The position numbers and the translations under genes were made by a program. The notes below the pieces were generated by a model, which was not told the origin of the DNA, searched no databases, and was given only the letters and a program-made list of their open reading frames with translations. From Owenia fusiformis (Eukaryota; Annelida; Polychaeta; Sabellida; Oweniidae), in the NCBI GenBank assembly GCA_903813345.2, contig CAIIXF020000002.1:6935772-6999771 (forward strand): a DNA stretch of 64,000 bases, read 5' to 3'. This document shows, piece after piece, positions 42,240 through 53,350 of this stretch. How positions within the stretch are numbered: the stretch's first letter is position 1; every line of letters starts with the position of its first letter.

Positions 42240-44711
42240 CTGACTCATGTTGTTGTAGAACCTGATGGTGTTCTGACTCCTGTTGTTGTAGAATCTGGGA
42301 ATATTCTGACGCATGTTGTTGTAGAACCTGGGGATGCATTGCTCTGACTCATGTTGTAGAACCTGATGATGTTCTGACTCAGGTTGTTGTAGAACCTGAT
42401 GATGTTCTGACGCATGTTGTTGTCGAACCTGGGGATGCATTGCTCTGACTCATGTTGTAGAACCTGGGGATGTTCTGACTCATGTTGTAACCTGGGGATG
42501 TTCTGACTCATGTTGTTGTAGAACCTGATGATGTTCTGACTCATGTTGTTGTAGAACCTGATGATGTTTTGACTCCTGTTGTTGTAGACACTGATGATGT
42601 TCTGACTCATGTTGTTGTAAAACCTGATGATGTTCTGACTCATGTTGTTGTAGAACCTGATGATGTTCTGACTCATGTTGTTGTAGAACCTGATGGTGTT
42701 CTGACTCCTGTTGTTGTAGAATCTGGGAATATTCTGACGCATGTTGTTGTAGAACCTGGGGATGCATTGCTCTGACTCATGTTGTAGAACCTGATGATGT
42801 TCTGACTCAGGTTGTTGTAGAACCTGATGATGTTCTGACGCATGTTGTTGTAGAACCTGGGGATGCATTGCTCTGACTCATTTGTAGAACCTGGGGATGT
42901 TCTGACTCATGTTGTAACCTGGGGATGTTCTGACTCATGTTGTTGTAGAACCTGGTGATGGATATTCTGACTCATGTTGTTGTAGAACCTGATGATGTTC
43001 TGACTCATGTTGTTGTAGAACCTGGTGATGGATATTCTGACTCATGTTGTTGTAAAACCTGATGATGTTCTGACTCATGTTGTTGTAGAACCTGATGATG
43101 TTCTGACTCATGTTGTTGTAGAACCTGATGGTGTTCTGACTCCTGTTGTTGTAGAATCTGGGAATATTCTGACGCATGTTGTTGTAGAACCTGGGGATGC
43201 ATTGCTCTGACTCATGTTGTAGAACCTGATGATGTTCTGACTCAGGTTGTTGTAGAACCTGATGATGTTCTGACGCATGTTGTTGTAGAACCTGGGGATG
43301 CATTGCTCTGACTCATGTTGTAGAACCTGGGGATGTTCTGACTCATGTTGTAACCTGGGGATGTTCTGACTCATGTTGTTGTAGAACCTGGTGATGGATA
43401 TTCTGACTCATGTTGTTGTAGAACCTGATGATGTTCTGACTCATGTTGTTGTAGAACCTGGTGATGGATATTCTGACTCATGTTGTTGTAAAACCTGATG
43501 ATGTTCTGACTCATGTTGTTGTAGAACCTGATGATGTTCTGACTCATGTTGTTGTAGAACCTGATGGTGTTCTGACTCCTGTTGTTGTAGAATCTGGGAA
43601 TATTCTGACGCATGTTGTTGTAGAACCTGGGGATGCATTGCTCTGACTCATGTTGTAGAACCTGATGATGTTCTGACTCAGGTTGTTGTAGAACCTGATG
43701 ATGTTCTGACGCATGTTGTTGTAGAACCTGGGGATGCATTGCTCTGACTCATGTTGTAGAACCTGGGGATGTTCTGACTCATGTTGTAACCTGGGGATGT
43801 TCTGACTCATGTTGTTGTAGAACCTGGTGATGGATATTCTGACTCATGTTGTTGTAGAACCTGATGATGTTCTGACTCATGTTGTTGTAGAACCTGATGA
43901 TGTTTTGACTCCTGTTGTTGTAGACACTGATGATGTTCTGACTCATGTTGTTGTAAAACCTGATGATGTTCTGACTCATGTTGTTGTAAAACCTGATGAT
44001 GTTCTGACTCATGTTGTTGTAGAACCTGATGATGTTCTGACTCATGTTGTTGTAGAACCTGATGATGTTCTGACTCATGTTGTTGTAGAACCTGATGATG
44101 TTTTGACTCCTGTTGTTGTAGACACTGATGATGTTCTGACTCCTGTTGTTGTAGACCCTGATGATATTCTGACTCATGTTGTTGTAGAACCTGATGATGT
44201 TCTGACTCATGTTGTTGTAGAACCTGATGATGTTTTGACTCCTGTTGTTGTAGACACTGATGATGTTCTGACTCCTGTTGTTGTAGACCCTGATGATGTT
44301 CTGACTCCTGTTGTTGTAGACACTGATGATGTTCTGACTCATGTTGTTGTAGAACCTGATGATGTTTTGACTCCTGTTGTTGTAGAACCTGATGATGTTT
44401 TGACTCCTGTTGTTGTAGAACCTGATGATGTTCTGACGCATGTTGTTGTAGAACCTGATGATGTTTTTACTCATGTTGTTGTAGAACCTTGGGATGTTCT
44501 GACTCATGTTGTTGTAGAACCTGGTGATGGATGTTCTGAATCAGGTTGTTGTAGAACCTGGGGATGTTCTGACTCATGTTGTTGTAGAACCTGATGATGT
44601 TCTGACTCATGTTGTAGCACCTCGGGATGTTCTGAATCATGTTGTTGTAGAACCTGGGGATGTTCTGACTCATGTTGTAGAACCTGGGGATGTTCTGACT
44701 CATGTTGTAGA
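42240..44711. repeat. 33-bp minisatellite with 436-bp higher-order repeat
   Basis: About 75 units of GTTCTGACTCATGTTG followed by TTGTAGAACCTGATGAT. Sub-variants (CTCCTG, GACACTGATGAT, GGGGATGCATTG) are arranged in blocks. A block at about 42935-43370 is repeated 436 bp later with identical translated frames, so it is a recent duplication. Because the unit is a multiple of three and nearly stop-free, 11-residue repeats are open on the plus strand (VLTHVVVEPDD) and in two minus frames (NNMSQNIIRFY, QQHESEHHQVL). Confidence 0.9.
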
Positions 44712-44741
44712 ACCTACAATTCACAATTTACAACTAGAAAT

Positions 44742-45005
44742 TGGCAACTCCAAGGCGTAGGGAATCCCAACGAACATATATAAATCATGAACTGTACAGT
44801 CACAATGTAATATTTACCATCGCACTCTTCCCTTCAATAAATAGATCATTGTAGTATCATATCTCTAAGTTATGGCCTATTCCAGCCATTTTTAATTTTC
44901 TGAGGCAAGAATCAGAAAAACAATGCCATAATTGTGATCTACTCTAAAATGCCTTCAGCTTTAGTATAATATAGCCATACTTCTAAGATGAAGAAAATTG
45001 AAAAG
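44742..45005. mobile_element. truncated copy of the 'GGCAACTCC ... GGGATAA' repeat
   Basis: It starts TTGGCAACTCC with GGAATCCCAACGAACA. The interior has CATAATTGTGATCTACTC and GTATAATATAGCCATACTT, in the same order as the copy at 14545-15138. The 3' part is missing. Confidence 0.6.
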
Positions 45006-48000
45006 GTTTAATGGTGATAAATATGATCTTAAACAATGCTGAATGACTTAGTTTTTAACATTTGTTTCGATTAACATTTTTGGCTCACCCTGTGCCTCAA
45101 TTGTTTCTTATTTCAAGTCATATAAAGAGTTAGTTTAAAAATTGCATAAATTGTTGGACTCTGAGACATGTCTTCAGTGTTTAATTGTTTTTCCTCAAAA
45201 TCAGTGTTCAAATGCTCACTTAATAAGCATCATTTCCCAACTTTTTGGAATAAAGATACTCATTCTCACCTGATCTATGCGGTTACCATACTGTGACAAC
45301 TCCAGGAGACAGCTCTCTAATGTGCCCTTGGTATCTGCGAGTCGTTTTGTCAAAGTTTCATAATCGTAGTGAAGGTTTTGCCGGATGGTGTCTGGACCCA
45401 ATACCAAGAAATTTGTCAGAGTTTTCTCTCCCGTGTCTGCATGGGATGAAGCAGGCTCTGGCCATCCTCTATTTGTACAGGAATATCCTTTTTGGAGAAA
45501 TTATACTTTCATTTACATACAGTCACTTTGTTTGCTTGAAGTAATGCTTTTAGCTTTAATAATCTGAGCAATTACGCCTGATAATTTTAGATGAGTTGCA
45601 TTTTTCATTCTCCGTAACTTGTAATATTTTGAATGTAAAATATGTTAGAGAAATACATTTGCACTGTATTACTACGAGAGGGTTTTTAATAGTAAATAAG
45701 AAGACCTTCACTCGTGCTAGTTGAGTTTGCATTGTGCTTTCATCTCTTGAAGTATCCATACAAATGAGAGAGAAATGTAACTTTGGATAATCTCTACAAT
45801 TTCTTTTGAGACATCTGTTTATAAGGGTTGAGGGTTCAAGTATGTGGGAATACAATTTTGATGGAACACCCTGTGTATAATTTCGGCTTCATTCTGTAAA
45901 ATATCCCAAAATTTACCTTGAGTAATTGAGCTTGTGTGGTGTGCCTATCCCCCTCCAGGTTATTCAATGGTTTCTCCATCTATTCATTCTGTTGCATTTT
46001 TCCAGTGCCTCCTGGTATATGTGGTTTGACAATACATTGTCACATTCCCTTAATAAATCCTAAAAGAGAGATCAGATCAAAGAAATGAGATCAAATGGAT
46101 ATCCATTTGCAAGAACAAACACCCTGATTTACATATACTTTTGTACACGATACATGTAGATTGCAGGGTCAATTAGTCCCCATGACAACTGATTTCCAAG
46201 ACAACTGGTTGCTAAGAACCAACTCATCCCAAAGTCAATTGATCCCCAAGACAACTCATCCATTAGACAATAGACTAGGTGCGAGTAGAAATAATCTTGA
46301 TTTACGTCATTAAAAATTCAAACTTCAGTCAAACTGATGTCATATTTCGAATCTACATGTAAAATTACATCTAGAAATGTGGCTTTGATAAGAGTTTATC
46401 AACTTTGAAAATTTAATTTTCTTTGAAAATGTGACTTCTAGGTCGGGGAGATTCCCCATAGACCCCATGTTGTAAAATCACAAAAAGTGAAATATCTTTT
46501 CTTGTGTTGGGCAGATAACATTTTCCTTTACTGGACATATTTTAATTTGAATAACTATCAGATACATAAGGGTAATATGAAAAGTGAACCACTAAAACTG
46601 ATGAATATTCAAGTTTAAGGGAAATTTGTAATACCCTGCCATGTTATTTCCCCCGACTCAGCGGCCTGGTGGCGAAACTGGTAACTACCTACTCACATCT
46701 GAGTAATTGATCCTATAGCCAACTCATCCTCAATGTTGGAAGTTTATTTTTGTACCAGTAGTATTAAAATTACCCAATGTAACAGTGCATCATATAAAGT
46801 ATCTCTAGATCATACCTCCACTTTGTCGAGAAGCATGTGGTATCTCTCAACAACAAGATTCTTCTCTAAGGTAAAATGAGGGTCACCACTCTGTGTCTGC
46901 AACTCTGAGAATGTCTCCCTCCTTCTGTCTACCAAACTTTTCTCACTCATTAGTGTCAGCTTCAAAGTCTAAAGATATATGCGAAATTGTAAGTCCTTCA
47001 GGGGTTCCATTCAAAAAATTACTTGTGTTCTGTGAAAACATGATTCATAAAATTTTAGATTTGCATATTGATAAAGCTAAAGTAGCTTCCATAATTCAAA
47101 TGGTAATATGACTCTAAAATGCTATTCTTAACTATCAAATAAGCCCTGCCCCCCCCCCTCTACAGCCAAAATCAAAATAGATGGAATCAAGTTTGATATA
47201 TCAATGGAAAGATCGACCAAACTTACATAATTATCATATATCTGATTCCTATAAATCAATGTCACAAATTGCTACATTGAATCAATTGAAGTGACTATAA
47301 AACTAGAAACAATGCAATTTGCTGTATTTTCAGGATTTCAATTATCAGGCACCAGATAAGGCATTTTTATCAAGTTGGTGCAAAATTCTCATTTTCACAA
47401 TTCAGACCAAAACTGGTAAAACTATGCCCATTTTTCATTATTTTTCTCATTTTTAAGTGGATGCAAATGAATTTTTAGGAAGATGAAATTAAGCCGGTTT
47501 TACAATTCTCAGGTGGGTGCTGTGCCTTCTTGCTTTAATGCTGAGCAGATAACTGTATGCATTGCATATGGCAGTGACTTGAACAAATTTGTGGATAATG
47601 TCAGTGAGATGTGTATAAAATATGAGACTTTGTGATTTAATGTCACTTTGGGTGATTTAGCTCTAAGCTTATGATTTTCTTCTTCGTTGTAGGACAGTAA
47701 GTTCTGAAATGAATACATAACAAAATGTTTGGAAATTAAATATTAAAATCATTCATTGAGATAAAGATTCAGACTTTCATTGGACATACCTGGACATTCT
47801 GTAATTTAGCATGCACAGCTGATCAGTCCCCCTGTGTGAATGTATTGCTATTAAGTTTGGCCTCTAGGTCATCTAGGCTCTGTTGCAAAGCCTTGTTTAG
47901 TCTTCCATAGCCCTCATGTTCACTCACAGCCTTTTCCTGTTTCCTACACTGTTTCTTACAGCTACTAACTGGTAGTGAATGGTACCTACAGATGGAACAA

Positions 48001-48242
48001 TTAAGTGTTACTCATTGTGTTTGAGGAATGACATGTTTTTATGATGACTAAGACCCAGTTGCATGTAGTTTTGTGAAGGTTTGATGCTAGTTGTCTTTAA
48101 ATGCACTCCATATTCATCAAAAAAGTGAGAAAATAAAACAAGAATAATGTTGGGCCTGCCCACCTGTACACTATTGCAATTTTACACTCTTTATATCCAA
48201 AATATTACTAATTCACTTTTTTTGTCATATGCATAACACACG

Positions 48243-48682
48243 GGTGATCCGCTCGATTACGCTGGTTACAGAAACAGTTCATTTGGGTAACAAAATGTTG
48301 GAACGTCGAAGGTATGATTTTTCTTTTTTCCTTATTTCAAACCTTGTAGGCAGAATCACCACGACATTTTTTCAGTATCATATGTTTTATAAAAGGTACA
48401 TGTTTGCGAAAAAATAGATCAGAAGACAATAGAATCGTCGATTTAATTCCTCACTTAAGTTACAGAAATGATATGGGTTAAAAGTGCAGATCTTAACTGT
48501 TTTTTGAAATATTGTTTCTGTAATTTAAGTGAGGAATTAAATCGACGATTCTGTTGTCTTCTTTCTTAAACATATGATTGTGATATACATTGTGATAAAA
48601 TGTTGTGGGAATTCTGCCTACAATATAGAAATAAGGAAAAAAGAAAAATTGTACCTTTGACGTTCCGAGTGGATCACCAGTG
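48243..48682. repeat. large foldback element, about 200-bp arms
   Basis: The left arm (GGTGATCCGCTCG, AACGTCGAAGGTA, TTTTTCTTTTTTCCTTATTT, AATCGTCGATTTAATTCC) is mirrored by the right arm (GGAATTAAATCGACGATTCT, AAATAAGGAAAAAAGAAAAA, ACGTTCCGAGTGGATCACC) around a loop of roughly 50 bp. It lies in an intron of the spectrin-like pseudogene and has no coding content. Confidence 0.7.
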
Positions 48683-48999
48683 ATAACAGATCTTTGTAAA
48701 ATACCTGGCAATTATCTTTGAGGCAAGGTTGGCTCCTCTGGTGTTAGATGTGCTTGCTGATAGTAGCTCTACCCATTCTCACGTATAGAGTCAAGCCCTG
48801 ATCCATACACTATCATCTCTCTTGATGCAGTCTGGAAATAAAACATTATACATCTTGTTTGGACCTCTAATGAAAAATAATTGATCCTGATTGAACAACA
48901 AGTGTTTAAAAGCTTTGGTAAAGACTGGTTAAGTGTTTCAGGATGATGTCATAACATGTCATCATGGCAACAAATCAGAGGGAAATTGAACAGAATTTA

Positions 49000-50790
49000 A
49001 TGACATGAATGTTCAAATTACTTGTTGGCATTATTGATGCTTCTAAATTGTACAAAGCTCAATTTTGGGATTATTTTGACAAAACTTATATTCTCACAAA
49101 AATAATGTCATTGCTGGTTTATTAAAGTAAAACTCATATAAAATACAATCAAAATTGAACAGAGGAGGATTGAATGGATAGGGGAGTTATATGTCTAAAC
49201 ATAAACCTAAACCAGAAAACTGTGCTCATTGTGAAAATGCCATTGCTCATTGTGAAAGTGAAGCTGCTTTTGTTCTGATATTTCTTACATCAAATGGCAG
49301 CTATCTTGTTTTTCCCCCTTCAAATTAAAATGGCGGAAAATTCAAAAAAATTGAAAAAGAATTAAATCCTTACATATATTTAAAACAAAAAGATTTTCTT
49401 TTTAATTCTTCATGGTCTTTAAGTTATTTCTATTTTATATACCATACAGGTTGCCATTGGTGTTTTTTCTATGATAATTATTGATTGTTTTCTGTTACTT
49501 ATTTTGACTCTCAGCAGGGGGTTTATTTTGCATTAATACTCATGAAATAGTAAATATACCTATCACATACATTTAACTGAGGGACCAAAAGGGCATATAT
49601 CTAGACTCATCCTTTACACAAATTTGTGAGTTGATAAATAAACTCAGTAACACTTGATAACCCTCCCCCCCCGCTTGAAAAATAATGCTGGGGAGATCAC
49701 TGAATGCCTTAGAGTATATTTGCATCTCCAATGAATAATTAATCTCAGTAAAAAGTACCCTGTGCTTTAACAAAACATTGTGGGGAGGTATGTATGTGGA
49801 GTAGGGGGAGGGGCTCATAAGGGCTTGTAGCTGTGTTTTCAATATAAATTGAAATATAGATGGCAGCATGGGTGTTGGTAGGTCCAGAATACATGTAAAT
49901 GTATTACAAGAGTCACTTAATTTCTTGATTTCCATTTGGATCAACTTAAAACACCATTAAGTGATCTCCTCAGCATTTTTTCTCAGGTGGGTGCAAAAAC
50001 TCTCATTTTTACAAATTAGACAAAAATTTGTGGAAATATGCCAATGATTTTTTTCATTTTTAGGTGGGTGCAGACTGATTTTCAGGTGGGTGCAAGCATA
50101 TTTTCAAAATCTCAGGTGGTTGCTGCGCCCATCTTGCTTTATGCTGGGGAGATCACTGCCAGTTGAATCTAATCATATGAACCTATTGACATATGGATTG
50201 TCATTTATTATTAAAATTGTGACACTTATAAGAGTAAATGAATTTTTAATCTTTAAAGGTTTTTCAACATTGTGTAAATGGGGATTTAGCTTGAGCTTTT
50301 TCAGAAGACTTAAAAATCTTTAGAATTTGAGTAAAAGTAAATGAAGCTAGCTCTATTGATAGAAAACAACATATAGAATTCAAATATGCCATTAAAAAGA
50401 AGAAACTGTTGGTCTTTAATTAATGGTTACAAATGCAGATCAATTAAAAACATGACTTAAAAAAACATGACTTTATGGAAACCATCTGATTAATAAAAAA
50501 AAATCAACATCACATTTACAGCTTCCTCAATTTTTTTAGTTTCAAAAGATGTACTGAATAGTGTTAGGTTGCCAGGCTGAGAACATCTTCCCAAGAATCT
50601 ATGCAACCTTATGCAGTCATCATTTCCACATCATCATTGCACACAGAATATCTTTCTAACAATACATTCAAAAGATAGGGAGACGCATTAAGGACTAAGG
50701 CACACCCAAAGAGTACATTAAATCAATAGAATTAAGGTTGTGATTAATAAGAATCATTGCTTATGAAAACTCTTGGAAATGTAGGAAAAT
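49000..50790. other. no supportable exon
   Basis: Intronic or intergenic. Variants of 'ctcaggtgggtgcaaaa' occur near 47508, 49984, 50064 and 50114, an eroded phrase repeat. Nothing else is recognised. Confidence 0.4.
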
Positions 50791-51149
50791 TCAGAATGGA
50801 TATATTTTTAATACTCACATAATAGTACATTTCCTCGTCTTTAACTTCTTATCTCAGACATAAATTCATCTTCTGAAAGTACAAAATGGGGTTCATGATT
50901 TAGATCTAAAACATTTGAGCAGCTCTTGCTATTTTTGAGTATGTATGTTTGGTATTTTGATGCAATCCTCAATGGATTCACATGTTTCTCTATTAATAAA
51001 TTCATTTGTTGAAATTAAGAGATCTCTAAAACACTAAATGATATATACTACATTCCCTTTTTAAACTCAAAAAGTAGAAAACAGCAATTGTGATTAATTC
51101 CAAATGAAATAAGATTATTTTAGTCAATATTCAAACATATGAACCCTCA

Positions 51150-51345
51150 CATAGAGAGACTGATTGAGAGAGTGAATGAGTAAGTGAACTTCTGAATGAG
51201 AGTGAGAGAATGACTTTAAGGAAGTGAGTGACTTACTAAGTGACTGAGTAAGTGGCTTGCTGGGTGGCTGGATGGCGGGCTTGCTGGCTGGCTTGCTGGG
51301 TGGCTGGGTGGCTGGATGGCGGGCTTGCTGAGTGGCTGGCTGATC
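51150..51345. repeat. simple and GGCTGGNTGG minisatellite
   Basis: A GAGTGAGT-type tract grades into about 10 copies of GGCTTGCTGGGTGGCTGGAT-like units. The minus-strand frame over it (PATQPPSKPASKPA) is an artefact of the repeat. Confidence 0.7.
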
Positions 51346-51399
51346 AACTCCACATTTTGGAGATAAGCTTAAACATAAGTTAAGATGTAAGTTAACTAC

Positions 51400-52520
51400 A
51401 GCCCATTTCAGTTTTATTTCGTCAGTAGAACCCCAAAAATATGAAATCAGGAGACCATTGTGCAATAATATTTGGAAAAGTATATTCATATTGTACATGA
51501 ATGACATTTGTATATTTCAGATTATTTAGTTCTGTTTTGTGCAATAAGCCTGTGCCCTCTTATAATGAATTTCAGCCATGTTACAAAGTATCTTTTTGAA
51601 AATACTATGGCAGAGAAGCATACATGCTATCTATTGCAAGACTTATGCCTGGCACAACCGTCACCAGGTTATTAAGTGTTTTTAAGTTTCGCAAGGATCT
51701 TGCCATGGCCGTGGTAGTGTTATCGCGAAAGCCTGGTATAATCGTGACAATGCTATACTATATTGCAAGGCTTGTCACGACCGTGGTAATGTTAAAGCAC
51801 GATATGACTGTGACATGAAGCATTGTAAATTTCATAGAATGATTAACTACCTTAAATATGTGAATCTAGACTTCTATACATGAACATGGTACTCACGTAC
51901 ATTGAAACGTGAACTTTTAGATTCATTTAGAGTCCATTTCACTGTTTCATTGCGTCAGTAGAACGGCAAAAATAAGAAATTGGGAGACTATTTTGCAATA
52001 ATATATGGAAAAGTATATTCATAATGTACACGAATGACATTTGTATATTTCAGATTTTTTAGTTTTTTGTGCAATAAGCCTGTGCCGTCTTGTAATTTGA
52101 AGAATTTCAGCCATGTTAATCATGGCAGAGAAACATCCAAATATAAGAGGCCACACACTTTATAAGCCAAACTAGAAGCAATCCAAGATATACAAATGTC
52201 ATTCATGTACATTATGAATATAATTTTCCATATATTATTGCACAATAGTCTCCCAATTTCTTATTTTTGCCGTTCTACTGACGAACTGAAGCAGTGAAAT
52301 GGACTCTAGTCTTCTTAGTTTTTTGTGCAGTAAGCCTGTGTCCTCTTTTAATTTAAGAATTTGTAAGCGATGTTATCTTTTTGCAGGTTAAACAAATGTC
52401 ATTTATGTACAATAGGAATATATTTTTCAATTATTATTGCAAAATGATCTTTTGATTTTACGCAATAAAACACTGAAATGGGCGATAATAGAGAGATCTG
52501 CTCACTATTACGGGAAATTC
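51400..52520. repeat. four related inverted and direct copies of an AT-rich repeat
   Basis: The word order GTCAGTAGAAC, GCAATAATATATGGAAAAGT, GTACATGAATGACATTTGTA occurs forward at about 51418-51520 and 51950-52058. It is inverted at about 52190-52313 and, more diverged, at 52388-52490. A fragment recurs at 57925-57985. The forward/inverted pair at 51938-52313 could be one palindromic element. Confidence 0.6.
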
Positions 52521-52830
52521 ACGAGTTTATGTGGAATGTATCTGTCAAAAACATTATCATGTTTGATCCTCGTTTAGTCTAGTTTACTTTGAGCAACTTC
52601 TTACCTTCAAATCTGCTATCTTGACTACAAACTGAGTACAAAACCTCCACTGAGTTTACCACGTGAGGGTACAACAATATTGAATTTCGGCCAGTCAGTA
52701 TGCCATAATAATTGCTCCCAAAAAGAGCACGGGCTAGGAGCGCTCTGATTGGTTGGATTTACAGCACGGGTTAGGAGCGTCTATTGTTTGGATTTCGAAC
52801 CTCAAACCCGGGTTCAATAGAAATTCAAAC

Positions 52831-52868
52831 ACGTGCTACACATCTTAGCACGTGCTACACATCTTAGC
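52831..52868. repeat. perfect 19-bp tandem duplication
   Basis: ACGTGCTACACATCTTAGC occurs twice without a gap. A third partial copy (ACGT) follows. Confidence 0.8.
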
Positions 52869-53350
52869 ACGTATGGCACGGGTGCAATGTGTTTTCGGCA
52901 TGGAGTGCTTCTGCAATATAGGCCGACCTTGGGAGGCTCTATATTTGGGCAAGAACGAAGGCATATTTCACGTCATAGTGACATAACTGATGTATTACAT
53001 GCCTTTGTTCCCATGGTTACTTTGTATCAATGACGTGACGTCATGATATTATCATGGTTATTAAAGAAATCTAATATCAAAACGAGGTAAGCGGGCTATA
53101 TCGGGGTAATCGGGCAATATCGGTGGATATAGCTCGCTAACTTTCCCATTGACTTCCATACAAATGCTTCGCTAGGTATGTAATACATCAAAGTACGGCC
53201 CATTTTTCTATATGATTTATCCTAAGATTGGGAATTAAACTTCCAAATGTTGGCCTTCCTGCTACAGGTCTATATTGAGACCTACTAAGAATACAAAATA
53301 TCTCATACGTGTCATTTAATAATGGGGTTTTATTTTATTTTCATTTCCAG

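Larger units (their letters stand above)
45270..50872 (-). pseudogene. spectrin-repeat-like (possibly nesprin-type) gene, decayed, at least seven exons
   Basis: Exons inferred at 50872-50819, 48831-48705, 47985-47790, 47703-47647, 46968-46816, 46059-45917 and 45487-45270, all with GT/AG borders. Intact parts read like spectrin repeats: heptad-like, charged helices such as ALQQSLDDLEAKLNS, VERYHMLLDKVE, VLSNHIYQEALEKCNRM, TKRLADTKGTLESCLLELSQ. The exon phases agree with one transcript. Lesions: 50872-50819 has stops in all frames; 48831-48705 needs one extra base; 47985-47790 has an in-frame TGA (47823-47825); 46059-45917 (143 bp) is one base short of phase; 45487-45270 is frameshifted. 47703-47647 and 46968-46816 are clean. 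Nesprin (SYNE) is a guess from repeat style. EXOG and other genes here lack such lesions, so decay is likelier than poor assembly. Confidence 0.6.

Noticed and set aside
42240-44711. CRISPR-like array
   Set aside because: Regular 33-bp units, but there are no unique spacers: the units abut directly, the genome is eukaryotic and no cas genes are present.
45556-45855. Minus frame ending DESTMQTQLARVK before GTCTTC as an extra spectrin-like exon
   Set aside because: No acceptor puts the convincing part in phase with its neighbours; kept out of the gene model.
51124-51507. 127-residue minus frame rich in Pro, Ser, Thr and Lys
   Set aside because: Its central part is the GGCTGGNTGG minisatellite; the flanks show no coding signal.
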